64,000 nt of DNA, from the NCBI RefSeq assembly GCF_051521495.1, contig NZ_CP150355.1:11160001-11224000 (forward strand), given 5' to 3'. Numbering within the stretch: position 1 is the first letter of the stretch; the number at the start of each line of letters is the position of its first letter. The notes under the pieces were generated by a model. That model did no database searches, was not told the DNA's origin, and saw nothing but the letters and a program-made list of their open reading frames with translations. Source of the DNA: Sorangium sp051521495. GTDB lineage: Bacteria > Myxococcota_A > Polyangia > Polyangiales > Polyangiaceae. Below, piece after piece: positions 1-8,493 of this stretch. Position numbers and translations under genes: made by a program.

Positions 1-575
1 TTGTACACAGGCACCTGCATGCGGAGCGCGCGGCTGAGCTCCGCGCGCACAGGGAACCGTTCCCAGCCCAGGTTGGGAGCGAGCACGCAGACGCCGCTCG
101 GTCGCTCGATGAGCCCTGGCAAGACCGCGCAGGCGCCGCGCAGCCGCTTCCGCGGCACCCCGCTCAGCTGCAGCACCTTTGGCAAGAGCTCGACCACATC
201 GCGGATCGTCCGGTGCGGATCGCGCAGGACCGTGGGCTGCTCCAGGCGCGCCCGCAGCCGCCCGCGGGCGTCGGCCACGGCCACGACCGTCTGCTCGACG
301 CCGATCTCGATGCCGAGGAAGGCAGCGCTGTCATCGTTGAACTCGAGGAGCCGCGCGGGGCGCCCGCCGCGCGACTCGGTCCCGACGTCGCGGACGCTGC
401 CGCTGTCGAGGAGCTCCTCGATGATGGCCGAGACCGTCGGCTTGGTCAGCCCGCTCAGCCGCGCGAGGTTCGTGCGGGAAATCGGGCCGTGCTCTTGCAC
501 GAGGTCGAGGACGAGGGAGCGGTTGAGCTCCCGCGGGGTGCGGTTGTTCGCCGTCTTGTCGTTGGCACGGACCAT
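1..575 (-). CDS. ROK-family transcriptional regulator, N-terminal part (runs off the left edge)
   Basis: The reading frame opens at an ATG at 575 and continues past base 1, so only about 191 residues are visible. Residues about 14-70 form a MarR/NagC-type winged helix (LVLDLVQEHGPISRTNLARL, then KPTVSAIIEELL). From about residue 80 an ROK-type nucleotide-binding fold begins (FLGIEIGVEQTVVAVADARG). ROK repressors use this order to sense a sugar or sugar phosphate and bind operators; the ligand cannot be told here. No strong ribosome binding site precedes the ATG. The sugar-kinase signature and zinc-binding cysteines of the family would lie beyond the edge. Its target genes are probably to the left. 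Confidence 0.8.
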   Translation of the reverse strand, partial: MVRANDKTANNRTPRELNRSLVLDLVQEHGPISRTNLARLSGLTKPTVSAIIEELLDSGSVRDVGTESRGGRPARLLEFNDDSAAFLGIEIGVEQTVVAVADARGRLRARLEQPTVLRDPHRTIRDVVELLPKVLQLSGVPRKRLRGACAVLPGLIERPSGVCVLAPNLGWERFPVRAELSRALRMQVPVY

Positions 576-1420
576 TCGAGCAAAACAAGACTTAGCCGCG
601 CTCGTATGGCAAAAGCAAGGGGGGTCGCCACCGGGCTGTCACGAAAGCGCGCGCGGCGAGCGCTCGTGGTCTCCCGCTTCCTCAGCCTCGCTTCCGGGCT
701 TCCGCGCTTCCCCCTCCTCACCTGCGCTTCCACGCGCGGCCACCTACGTATTCCCGCTTCCCCTCGCTCACCGTGCGCATCACCGCCCTCCGCCGCGCAG
801 CGCGCCGGGGCCGCTTATGTCAACGTCACAATCGTCGGGGAGCGAGGACGGCCACACCCGGACCGCTCTCCAGCTTCGACGTAGCAAACTGCCCCGCTGC
901 AGGGGATGGGCTCCTACAGGCCGCGCCCCCGTGTGGCGGAACGCCGCATCGCAGCGTGTGAGGCAGGAACCGGGAGCGCGCGCGGCCTCTCGCCGTCCGG
1001 CCCGCCCGGACCTGACGATCGCCGCGCTCCGCGCTCTCGCGGCACGGCAAGTTTCCGCGGCGGGCGAGCTCATCTCGTCTCGCTGGGAACACCGATTGCA
1101 AACGGCGGCGAACACTGGACGACAGACGGCAAACGCTCATCGGCAATCGGCGCTGAACGAACGACAAACGGCAAACCTAGGAAGCGAGCAGACACCGAGT
1201 CGATGAGGGCTGACGCCGTGGGGTGTGAACGAGAGCGTTCGTCGAGGCGCTGGAGTCCGAGCATGCCGATGCACTGTCGCCCCAGGTCGAGCGAGGGCTC
1301 GACGAGCTGAAGGACACGGCGACATCGCGGAGCGGAGCGTTGCCCAGCTCGCGCGCGGTTCGCATTGCCGAGGAGACGCCCGGAGCGCCGGCCGTCTCTT
1401 CACGAGGAGTTTTCACGATC
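576..1420. other. Intergenic region between ROK regulator and Kazal lipoprotein
   Basis: No frame here shows the strong third-position G/C bias of the neighbouring genes together with a plausible start. The stretch at about 1088-1180 has irregular repeats of a GACGGCAAAC-like word and is less GC-rich. The divergent promoters of the ROK gene and the Kazal lipoprotein gene must lie here, but no clear -35/-10 pair was identified. Confidence 0.5.
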
Positions 1421-2419
1421 ATGAAGATGGCCGATGTTCTGGGTGCAGTGTTCGCTGTGACGCTCGCCGCCTGCACGGCGACGACCGATGATTCCGAGGT
1501 CGCGGACGTCGCGGATCCGGAGGCGACGGGGGCGGCCGAGGGCGCGCTCAGGATGAGCGACGTGGCTGCGGTGCCGGCCTATTTCGATCACGAGAACCGC
1601 TTCACGGTGGGCCGGGAGGGCCCGATCTACGCGCAGTTCACGAGCCATCCTGGCAAGACGATCTCGATGCACCTACGGCCGGTCGTCGGGGGCAGGAGCG
1701 CCGCGGTCGACTTCAGGCTCTACGAGGTGACGAGCGCCGGGGACCTGCGGCAAATCCGGCAGGTCAGGGGCTCTCGAGGGCAGGCCACGGCGACGTGGGC
1801 CAGCCGGGGCACCGGCTCGTACGTGGTGCAGCTCCTCTCGTCGCGGGCGCTCGTCGAGCTTGAGCTGCGGCTCTCCTGCGGCGGCGACGCCTGCTCGCCC
1901 CTCGCTCAGCCCGGTGACATGTGCGGGGGCATCGCCGGCATCCGCTGCGCGACGGGCCTGGTTTGCGACTTCGCCCCCGAGGCGAACTGCGGCGCCTTCG
2001 ACCGGAGCGGCACGTGCGCGGTCGTTCCCGAGGCGTGCCCGCAGGACTATGAGCCGGTGTGCGGCTGCGATGGCCACACGTACAGCAACGACTGCGTCGC
2101 GGCGACGGCCGGCGTCTCGGTGAGGAGCTCCGGTGAGTGCGGCCCCACGATCGTGGGGCTCGGCGAGAGCTGCGGCGGCTTCCCCCTCGGCGGGCCGCGC
2201 GTGTGCGGCGAGGGGCTCTACTGCAAGTACGCGCCCGGCGCCATCTGCGGGCGCGCGGACGCGTCCGGCAGCTGCGCAAAGAAGCCCGATGCCTGCACGA
2301 AGGAGCTCGCTCCCGTGTGCGGCTGTGACGGCCAGATGTACGACAACGCGTGTTTGGCGGCCGCGAGCGGCACCTCCGTCGACGCGCGGGCCGCGTGCGT
2401 GGACGCGCCGATCGAGTGA
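1421..2419 (+). CDS. Lipoprotein with two Kazal-type protease-inhibitor modules
   Basis: This 332-residue protein is predicted to be exported and lipidated: the N-terminus ends in a lipobox (VTLAAC, Cys18). The start at 1421 is chosen because AGGAG lies at 1404-1408 and the signal peptide begins there. A beta-rich segment covers about residues 40-150. Two homologous Cys-rich modules follow at about 167-240 and 249-326. Each has an N-terminal IGFBP-like CGG...C part and a Kazal-like core (EPVCGCDGHTYSNDC and APVCGCDGQMYDNAC). Kazal domains inhibit serine proteases by blocking the active site. The target is unknown; it may be self-protection or defence against prey or host proteases. The gene is convergent with the next one, only 22 bases away. 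Confidence 0.85.
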   Translation: MKMADVLGAVFAVTLAACTATTDDSEVADVADPEATGAAEGALRMSDVAAVPAYFDHENRFTVGREGPIYAQFTSHPGKTISMHLRPVVGGRSAAVDFRLYEVTSAGDLRQIRQVRGSRGQATATWASRGTGSYVVQLLSSRALVELELRLSCGGDACSPLAQPGDMCGGIAGIRCATGLVCDFAPEANCGAFDRSGTCAVVPEACPQDYEPVCGCDGHTYSNDCVAATAGVSVRSSGECGPTIVGLGESCGGFPLGGPRVCGEGLYCKYAPGAICGRADASGSCAKKPDACTKELAPVCGCDGQMYDNACLAAASGTSVDARAACVDAPIE

Positions 2420-2441
2420 GCGGCGCGGCGCGCGTTCACGG

Positions 2442-3233
2442 CTACTTCTTCTCGACCGATTGCACGTCGAGCTGGATGAACTGACCGTTGAACGGCGCGG
2501 GCGCCGGGGGGACGCCGTCCACGACAAGGTGCTTGAAGTTGGTGATGCTGATATGGTTCGGATCCTCGCCCTTGAAGGACACCTTCGCTCCGCCGCGGAT
2601 CGGAATGGTCTTCGTATGGTCGATCTTGAACGTGTCGTGCCCCACGTTCGGGCTATCGTTGAGGTAGTAGACCTGGGCCGGATCGGAGACGGTGATGCTG
2701 TAGCGGTTGTACTCCCCGTGGTCGGGCATACCGCCCACGCGGAAGTGCATGCCGTCGGGTGTGCCGCCCTTGTAGGTCTCCGGCTCCACGACGCCGCGGA
2801 GCCGTACGGTCACTTGATAGACCGTGTCGGGCGTGCCGCCGAACGTCTTGCTCTCGTCGATCAGCGTGGACGTCGTGCACTCGTCGCTGTTGCCCGGATC
2901 CTTGTCGCACGGCATCTCCCAGCGGAAGCCGTTGATGCTGGCGGCCGCCGCGAGCAGGTCCTCTTCACCGCCGCCGGTGCCGCCGGCCCCGCCGGTGCCG
3001 CCGGTGCCGCCGGCCCCGCCGGTGCCGCCGACCCCGTCGCCGCCGGCTCCGCCGGTGCTCGCGCTGGTGGAGGCGCTCGTGCTCGTGCTGGCTCCCGTCG
3101 TGGCTCCCCCGCCCGAGCCCCCGACGCTTGCGGAGGAGCTGGAGCTGCTCTGATCGTCCGAAGGCGGGTCGGCATCGGAGCCACAGGCAAGAAGGACCAT
3201 CATCGCAGGGACCACGAAGGGAGAGATTCTCAT
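2442..3233 (-). CDS. Putative lipoprotein with Gly/Ala/Ser-rich linker
   Basis: This 263-residue protein has a short signal peptide with a lipobox (MVLLACG). A low-complexity linker of serine, glycine, alanine and threonine runs to about residue 95, including (GGT/GGA)n runs. A globular C-terminal domain (about 95-263) contains aromatic and Gly-rich beta-type segments such as GGMPDHGEYNRYSITVSD and IPIRGGAKVSFKGED. I do not recognise the domain family. The layout (lipobox, flexible tether, beta domain) is typical of myxobacterial surface lipoproteins. Neither catalytic motifs nor haem motifs are visible. It lies 85 bases downstream of the DUF1552 gene on the same strand and may belong to that transcription unit. 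The start ATG lacks a strong ribosome binding site. Confidence 0.75.
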   Translation of the reverse strand: MRISPFVVPAMMVLLACGSDADPPSDDQSSSSSSASVGGSGGGATTGASTSTSASTSASTGGAGGDGVGGTGGAGGTGGTGGAGGTGGGEEDLLAAAASINGFRWEMPCDKDPGNSDECTTSTLIDESKTFGGTPDTVYQVTVRLRGVVEPETYKGGTPDGMHFRVGGMPDHGEYNRYSITVSDPAQVYYLNDSPNVGHDTFKIDHTKTIPIRGGAKVSFKGEDPNHISITNFKHLVVDGVPPAPAPFNGQFIQLDVQSVEKK

Positions 3234-3318
3234 GTTACACCAGTCCGGCAGTGGCGCCGGCAGCTGAGGCTGGGGACGCGAGAACTCGTTGCGTCGGCGT
3301 CGCGTCCAGCTCGAGTGG

Positions 3319-4698
3319 CTATGTCAGGTTCGTGAGCGGCCCGGTGCAGTTCCGCGGGTCGCCGAAGGTGGTCCGGGTGTCGCCGAACAGGTTCAAGATC
3401 GAGACGAGCAGGTTGTTGTGCGGGAGGTTGGGGTACCGGACCCAGCGTCCCGTGCGCATACCTCCGCCGCCGGCGAGCAGGAACGGCATGTTGTTCTTCT
3501 TGTGCGTCGGCGGATCCGAGAGCTCGGAGCCGAAGAAGACGACGCTCTCGTCGAGCAGCGAGTGTCCGCCCATGTCGATCTTCTCCATCTCCTGCAGGAG
3601 GTAGAGGTGCTGCTTTGAATACCAGTTGCAAATGCGCTCGCACTCGGCCGGCTTGAAGCCGCCGTCGTGCTGGTAGTAATGGTGGTGCTCGCTGAGGTTG
3701 AGCCAGGGGAAGGTGTGCTTCGCCTCGGTGTCGCTCCACTGCAGGGTGCCGACCGCGGTGATGTCGCAGGCGAGCGACATCACCAGCATATCCATCATGA
3801 GCTTGCCGACCTTGGGGATCGCCGCGTCGGTCGAGGTGTCCTTGATCGAGCCGTTGTCCGCCGAGTTGAGCCCCGTGCGCGGGTTGTAGTCGGACGTGTC
3901 GACCATCGTCGGGGCCTTGCAAGCGCTCGTCTCGACCGGGACGTTGCTGATGCTCTGCTCGATCTCGCGAATCTTCGTCAGGTGCTGGTCGATCTTCTGC
4001 TTGTCGGCGGCGCCGAGCCGCGCGGACAGGGCGGAGTAGCGCCCGTCGAGGAAGTCGAGGATCGATTGCTTTCGCGCGAGGCGGCGGGCGGCGTCGTTGC
4101 CGGCGCTGGGGTTCAGCGTGCCGAAGAGCTCGGTGAATATCTCCACCGGGTCGAGGCGCGGCGGGATCGGCCTGTACGGCGCGGCGCTTTCGAAGTTCGC
4201 CGCGTTCATCGGCGACAGCAGGCCGTGGGCCTTGCCCGTCGCCCAGCGCACCGCGATCTGGATGCTCGCCTTCGCCTTCTGACCGGCGGAGATCCGGGAG
4301 GCGATCACCTGATCGACGGACGGCCCGTTCCCGTAGCCGCCGTTCGTGTTGCCATCTTGAGCGGTGCCCGTGAGCCACGCGATGATCCCGGCCTGGTGCT
4401 GCTCGCCACGCGCGCTCGGCATGTCGAGGCCGTCGAGGACGAGCAGCCGGTTCTGCACCGGCGCGAGCGGCGCCAGGATGGGGCTCAGGGTGAAGCTCGT
4501 CTCGCTGCCGGTCGGCCTCCAGCGGTCCAGCACCGTTCCGCCGGGGGTGTAGACAGCGAGGAAGCGCTTGGCGGGGGTCGTTTGCGCGCGCGCTTCGCGT
4601 TCGGGGCCCATGATCTCTAGCCACGGGAGCGCGATGGCGATGGCGCCGGCGCCTCGCAGCACGGCACGTCGACTCAAGTGAAATTTCGACATGACCAT
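3319..4698 (-). CDS. DUF1552 family exported protein (first pair)
   Basis: The 459-residue product matches DUF1552 proteins of planctomycetes and myxobacteria. A twin-arginine-like signal (SRRAVLRGAGAIAIALPWLE) is followed by the family hallmark of an N-terminal RFLAVYTPGG segment, and the long middle contains LTGTAQDGNTNGGYGNGPSVD. The biochemical role of DUF1552 is not established. These proteins are regularly encoded with DUF1592-type cytochromes and are thought to act in the periplasm. The start overlaps the DUF1592 stop as TGATG, which suggests translational coupling. Two AGGAG motifs lie directly upstream, so a start six bases later (4692, MSKFHL) is equally possible. Confidence 0.88.
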   Translation of the reverse strand: MVMSKFHLSRRAVLRGAGAIAIALPWLEIMGPEREARAQTTPAKRFLAVYTPGGTVLDRWRPTGSETSFTLSPILAPLAPVQNRLLVLDGLDMPSARGEQHQAGIIAWLTGTAQDGNTNGGYGNGPSVDQVIASRISAGQKAKASIQIAVRWATGKAHGLLSPMNAANFESAAPYRPIPPRLDPVEIFTELFGTLNPSAGNDAARRLARKQSILDFLDGRYSALSARLGAADKQKIDQHLTKIREIEQSISNVPVETSACKAPTMVDTSDYNPRTGLNSADNGSIKDTSTDAAIPKVGKLMMDMLVMSLACDITAVGTLQWSDTEAKHTFPWLNLSEHHHYYQHDGGFKPAECERICNWYSKQHLYLLQEMEKIDMGGHSLLDESVVFFGSELSDPPTHKKNNMPFLLAGGGGMRTGRWVRYPNLPHNNLLVSILNLFGDTRTTFGDPRNCTGPLTNLT

Positions 4699-6452
4699 CA
4701 CTCCTCTCCTGAAGCCAAGTAGTGGAACGCGTCCGTCTGGGTGAGCTCGATGAGGAGCTGCTTCACGTTGTACCCGGACGCCTCGAAGGCGGTCGTGACA
4801 GCCTCCGTGGTGCACCGGTCCCCGGTTTTCAGGGTGAGGCCGTAGGCGAATTCGCTCCACCGCTTCGCGAAGCAGCTCTGCGCCTCTTCGGAGTCGGCGA
4901 GCTTCTGCACCAGATCGATCGGCCCGCTCACGTCCCCGAGCGTCTCCGGGACCGTGCCTCTCGGGTCGATCGTCACCCCGTTCTCGGTGGTGCGAAACAG
5001 CCCGACCGCGTCGTAGTTCTCGAACGCGAAGCCGACCGGATCCATGTACTGGTGACACCCCGCGCAGACAGGGTCCTTGCTGTGCTGGGTGAAGCGATCC
5101 CGCGCCGTGGCGCCGGAGTAAGGATCCGGCGGCTTCACCTTCTCGAGGATCGAGCCGGTGGGCAGCGGGATCGGTGTACACATCAGCTTCTGGAGCACGA
5201 ACGAGCCGCGGACCACGGGGTTCGTGTTGTTCGAGTGCGTCGTTCCGGCCATCAGGCCCGCCTGGGTGAGGAGCCCGAGGCGCTGGGTCGTGTCGAGCTC
5301 TACCCTCTGGAACTCGTCGCCCGTCACGCCGGAGATGCCGTAGAACTTCGCGAGAGGTCCGTTCATGAACGAGTACGGGGCCGTCAAGATGGAGGGCCAG
5401 GTACCGGTCCCCTCGAAGATCTCGTGCTCGAGGAACCGCTGTGTCTCCTGGCGCATCAGCGCGCCGATGGCGCGCGTGAAGGTGGGGAAGGTCTCCGCGC
5501 TCCGCTCGAGATCCGAGAGGCTGCTGATCGGGAGCAGGTTGTCGAAGAAGAACCGGATGACGGGCCGGGACCGCGCATCGTCGAGCATGCGCTCGGCGTG
5601 CGCGCGCACGCCTTCCTTCGTCGAGAGCTCACCCGCCTGCGCCGCCAACCGAAGCTTGTCGTCGGGCATCGTGCCCCAGAGCATGTACGAGAGCCGCGTC
5701 GCCATCTCGTCGCCCGTTGGCCGGCGGAGCTCGGGGCGCTCCGCGTCGGGCGCGCCCCACTCGACTCTGTAGAGAAAGTCGGGCGATTGAAGCAGCCCCT
5801 CGATCATCGTCGCGACGCCGGTGGCGAACGTCGCGTCCTTTCGTCCAGCGGTGTACAGCCCGAGGAGCTCGTCCGCCTCGCCGTCGGCGAGGGGCCTTCG
5901 GTACGCGAGCGGGGCGAGCCGCTCGACGATCGTGCGCGCGCACGCGTCCTCGTTCTGCGCCGTCACGTTGCTCGCGCAGGGGGCGAGCTTCGCGAGCGCC
6001 TCCGGCGTGGCGGTCGCGCGCTGGGCGACGCCCTCCGCGACGGTGCCCAGCTGCTCGGCCAGCAGGCTCGAGACCGACTGCGTGTCGGCGTCATTGCCAA
6101 AGCCGTTCCCGACATCCTCGCTCGGCAGCGAGAAGGCCGGATCGGTCGTGTCGTCCAGGAGGTCGCGAACGGTGTTGTTGTATTCGAACCGTGTCAACCG
6201 CCGCAGCGGCGCTCGCCCGGGGTGCACCACGCCTGCCTCGCACACAGGCGTGCCCGTCGGGGTGGAGCCCCCGCCACTGGGCTCGCCCGAGGAGCCGGAG
6301 GAGCCGGAGGAGCCGGAGGAGCCGGGGGAGCCGGAATTGTCCAGGTCGCCCACGCTTCCAATGCAGCCGCTGGCCACGATCAACGCGATCGGGATAGCTG
6401 ACCGAGGGCCTCGGAGACGACTCGCTTGCGCATGATTTGAAGGCCTAGACAT
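4698..6452 (-). CDS. DUF1592/DUF1588/DUF1585-type cytochrome lipoprotein (first pair)
   Basis: This 584-residue protein starts with a signal peptide and lipobox (IVASGC), then a Ser/Gly/Pro linker. The recognisable order is DUF1587-like (LRRLTRFEYNNTVRDLLDD, about 83-101), DUF1595/DUF1592 (about 170-420, with FLYRVEWG and LSYMLWGTMPDDKL), DUF1588 with one haem-type motif CAGCHQYMDPVGF, and DUF1585 at the C-terminus (SGYNVKQLLIELTQTDAF). These planctomycete-type cytochromes are thought to do periplasmic redox chemistry, but substrates are unknown. The gene is the upstream partner of the DUF1552 gene and shares a base with its start. The linker is encoded by a short tandem repeat near 6291-6340. 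Confidence 0.88.
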   Translation of the reverse strand: MSRPSNHAQASRLRGPRSAIPIALIVASGCIGSVGDLDNSGSPGSSGSSGSSGSSGEPSGGGSTPTGTPVCEAGVVHPGRAPLRRLTRFEYNNTVRDLLDDTTDPAFSLPSEDVGNGFGNDADTQSVSSLLAEQLGTVAEGVAQRATATPEALAKLAPCASNVTAQNEDACARTIVERLAPLAYRRPLADGEADELLGLYTAGRKDATFATGVATMIEGLLQSPDFLYRVEWGAPDAERPELRRPTGDEMATRLSYMLWGTMPDDKLRLAAQAGELSTKEGVRAHAERMLDDARSRPVIRFFFDNLLPISSLSDLERSAETFPTFTRAIGALMRQETQRFLEHEIFEGTGTWPSILTAPYSFMNGPLAKFYGISGVTGDEFQRVELDTTQRLGLLTQAGLMAGTTHSNNTNPVVRGSFVLQKLMCTPIPLPTGSILEKVKPPDPYSGATARDRFTQHSKDPVCAGCHQYMDPVGFAFENYDAVGLFRTTENGVTIDPRGTVPETLGDVSGPIDLVQKLADSEEAQSCFAKRWSEFAYGLTLKTGDRCTTEAVTTAFEASGYNVKQLLIELTQTDAFHYLASGEE

Positions 6453-6482
6453 GGCTGTCGCTCTTCGCCCGCCGTGGGCGCG

Positions 6483-6866
6483 CTAAAGTTCCGTCATCGA
6501 ACAACTGGCCAACTCCGCGGTCCGTTGGGTCGCGCTCGGCCTGAAGCCGTAGGTGCGGGTCAGGTCGGTGGTGCGCAGAGGGTTGAGCAGATGCTGGCAA
6601 ACCGCGGCGCGCGGATTGCCATCGAGACTGAGACCTGAGACCTGATACCTCGCACTGCTGAAGCGCGACCGCAACGTCCACGGGTTCACCGCTATCCGCG
6701 TCCGCCACGACCGGGTGAACGGAATCGGTGCCGAAATCGATCGGCAGCCGAAGGTCTCGGCGTGAATGACCGCCCCCTCCGGAACGAAGCAAAAGCAGAG
6801 TACGCGATCGACAATGTGAACGATCACATGACGAGCGTCAATTCGAATCGACCAACCCGCTGGCAT
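6483..6866 (-). pseudogene. Possible short or decayed coding sequence, unknown
   Basis: A frame of about 127 codons ends at 6483. Its last 45 codons show the strong G/C third-position bias of real genes here (NPRAAVCQHLLNPLRTTDL and onward), while the first half does not. No ribosome binding site or signal peptide supports the nominal ATG at 6866. This fits best with the surviving 3' end of a gene whose 5' part was lost or shifted. I recognise no family. It overlaps the palindrome at 6814-6829. Confidence 0.3.
6814..6829. promoter_or_regulatory. LacI/GalR-type operator candidate, copy 1
   Basis: The sequence ATGTGAACGATCACAT is a near-perfect palindrome with a central CG, the layout of operators for LacI/GalR-family repressors (compare the symmetric lac operator core TGTGAGCGCTCACA). 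A second copy lies 314 bases away. It is upstream of the DUF1592-DUF1552 pair. No LacI-family gene is visible in the window. Confidence 0.4.
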
Positions 6867-7127
6867 CCCCGATCCTGCGGGAGGACTGGGCTCGCGGGCC
6901 TCCTCCGGAGCGCCGCGTCAAGAGAACAAGGCGCCAACTTCATTACACGTCTCTGCGCTCAACCGTATGCCAGTATTTTTCCGAGATTAGTCGACGCTGC
7001 CTCGTTCGCGCTCGGGCCAATCGGCGGCGGCCAGCGCTCCTGGTCGCGCGTCATGGTCAAAATCGAGCCGGTCCTGCGCGAGAGCCGCACGGCCCCGCGG
7101 CGCCGATCAGCCCTTGGGAGAGGCGAA

Positions 7128-7143
7128 ATGTGAACGCTCACAA
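7128..7143. promoter_or_regulatory. LacI/GalR-type operator candidate, copy 2
   Basis: ATGTGAACGCTCACAA differs from the copy at 6814-6829 at two of 16 positions and from the symmetric lac operator core TGTGAGCGCTCACA at one of 14. Two sites about 300 bases apart could allow looping by a tetrameric repressor; that is inference. Confidence 0.4.
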
Positions 7144-7241
7144 TACGCACGTGAGCATGCCCTTGCGCTTCGGTGCGTCGGGCGCGATCACCTCCGCGCT
7201 CTCGGAGCGCATCCTCGGTCCGCGTCGCGACCGGACCGGCG

Positions 7242-8408
7242 CTATGGCTCTCCGCCGGCGCTCCCCTCGCCGTGCCGGTGCACCCGCGCCCGCCGCTCCC
7301 GGTTCCTCGCCACCCGCGCCGCGCGGCTCGCCATGAGCTCCGGCGACGGCTTGCGTCCCCGGTGCGGCACCTGCTCCGCGTGGTGCTCGTCGAACGACCC
7401 CGGCTCGCTGCCGAGCTCGAAGATCGCGACCTCCCGCTGGCCTCGCTCGCCGAGGCGAAACGGCATCACCGCCGCGCCGATCCCCGCCCCGACGTAGACC
7501 GCCCCCTGGCCAGGCTCCCCCCGCTTGCGCGTGCCGTAGAGCCCGTGAATGTACCGGTGCCCCGCGATCTTGCCGATCGAGAGCTCGTTCAGGCGGGCGA
7601 CCGTCACCTGGCCCGCGTGCGTGTGGCCCGACAGCACCAGCGGGACGCCATGGCGCCAGAGACCGTCCGCCTCCTCCGCGATGTGCGAGAGCCCCAGCGT
7701 CGGCAGATCGCGCCGCATCCCCTTCACCGCCTTCTCGCGCGACGCGTGGCCGGTATACGCGTCGTCGAGGCCCACCACCTGGAGCCGCTCATGGCCCAGC
7801 GTGATCACCGTGCTCGCGTTGCAGAGCACCGCGGCGCCGCCCCGCTCGAGCGCGCGCTTCACCGCGTCGGCGCCCGACCAGTGATCGTGATTCCCCAGCA
7901 CGGCGATCACCGGCGCCTCGAAGCCGCGCACCACCTCTTCCAGCTGATCGAGGTAGAGCTGGCTGTGACACACGAAATCGCCCGTGAGCACGACGAGATC
8001 GGGCCGCTGCAGGTTCGTCAGCGCGACGGCCGCGCGCTGGACCCGCGCCGGCGTCACCCGACCGACATGCTGATCCGTCAGGTGGGCGATGCGGAGCGAC
8101 GACACCTGATCGAGGTAGGCCGCCGGCCCCGCGAAGCGCCGGAGCCGGATGCCCATGGCCGCGGCCATCGCGCCGGGATCCACCACCCCCCCCGAGGCGG
8201 CAGCGCCTCGCGTGAAGAGCCCCCGCCACCGCTCCCTCGCAGGTACTGCGCCGCTCACGACCACCGAGTGTACGGGTGAGGTCGAGTGGCCGCCACCTTT
8301 TCTTTCGTCGAAGACGCCTTGACGCCTCGATTCAGCGAAGCGCAGCAATCGGTCGCCAACGGGCCGCCAACGGGTCGCCATGACTGTCGCGATCGCCGCC
8401 GTCGCCAT
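7242..8408 (-). CDS. Metallophosphoesterase (calcineurin-like, YkuE type)
   Basis: The metal-binding motifs of the calcineurin-like superfamily are present in order: LTDQH, LTGDFV, VLGNHDHW and LSGHTHAG. They coordinate a dinuclear metal centre that hydrolyses phosphoester bonds. Order and spacing match the YkuE-like branch, which acts at or outside the membrane on lipid or nucleotide phosphoesters, but the substrate here is not deducible. The start is uncertain: the first motif is at about residue 112, unusually late, and no good ribosome binding site precedes the ATG at 8408. A GTG at 8264 would remove 48 poorly conserved residues. The C-terminus ends in an Arg-rich tail. Confidence 0.85.
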   Translation of the reverse strand: MATAAIATVMATRWRPVGDRLLRFAESRRQGVFDERKGGGHSTSPVHSVVVSGAVPARERWRGLFTRGAAASGGVVDPGAMAAAMGIRLRRFAGPAAYLDQVSSLRIAHLTDQHVGRVTPARVQRAAVALTNLQRPDLVVLTGDFVCHSQLYLDQLEEVVRGFEAPVIAVLGNHDHWSGADAVKRALERGGAAVLCNASTVITLGHERLQVVGLDDAYTGHASREKAVKGMRRDLPTLGLSHIAEEADGLWRHGVPLVLSGHTHAGQVTVARLNELSIGKIAGHRYIHGLYGTRKRGEPGQGAVYVGAGIGAAVMPFRLGERGQREVAIFELGSEPGSFDEHHAEQVPHRGRKPSPELMASRAARVARNRERRARVHRHGEGSAGGEP

Positions 8409-8493
8409 CGGTCATTCCCATTCCGCCCCATTCCGCGCGGGGGGGACAGCGCTGATCTTGGAAAACTCCGCGCTCGTGCGACTTCGACGTCCA

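Larger units (their letters stand above)
6453..7241. other. Gene-poor stretch with two LacI-type palindromes
   Basis: This 789-base stretch is clearly less GC-rich than its neighbours. It holds one weak reading frame on the minus strand (6483-6866) and two near-identical palindromes at 6814-6829 and 7128-7143. It would carry the promoter of the DUF1592-DUF1552 pair. The rest shows no coding signal. The lower GC and the isolated frame are compatible with an old insertion or decayed gene, but no transposase or terminal repeat was found. Confidence 0.5.

Noticed and set aside
6814..6829. CRP-type site reading of TGTGA...TCACA
   Set aside because: The half-sites are four bases apart with a central CG; a CRP site needs six. 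A LacI-type operator fits better.
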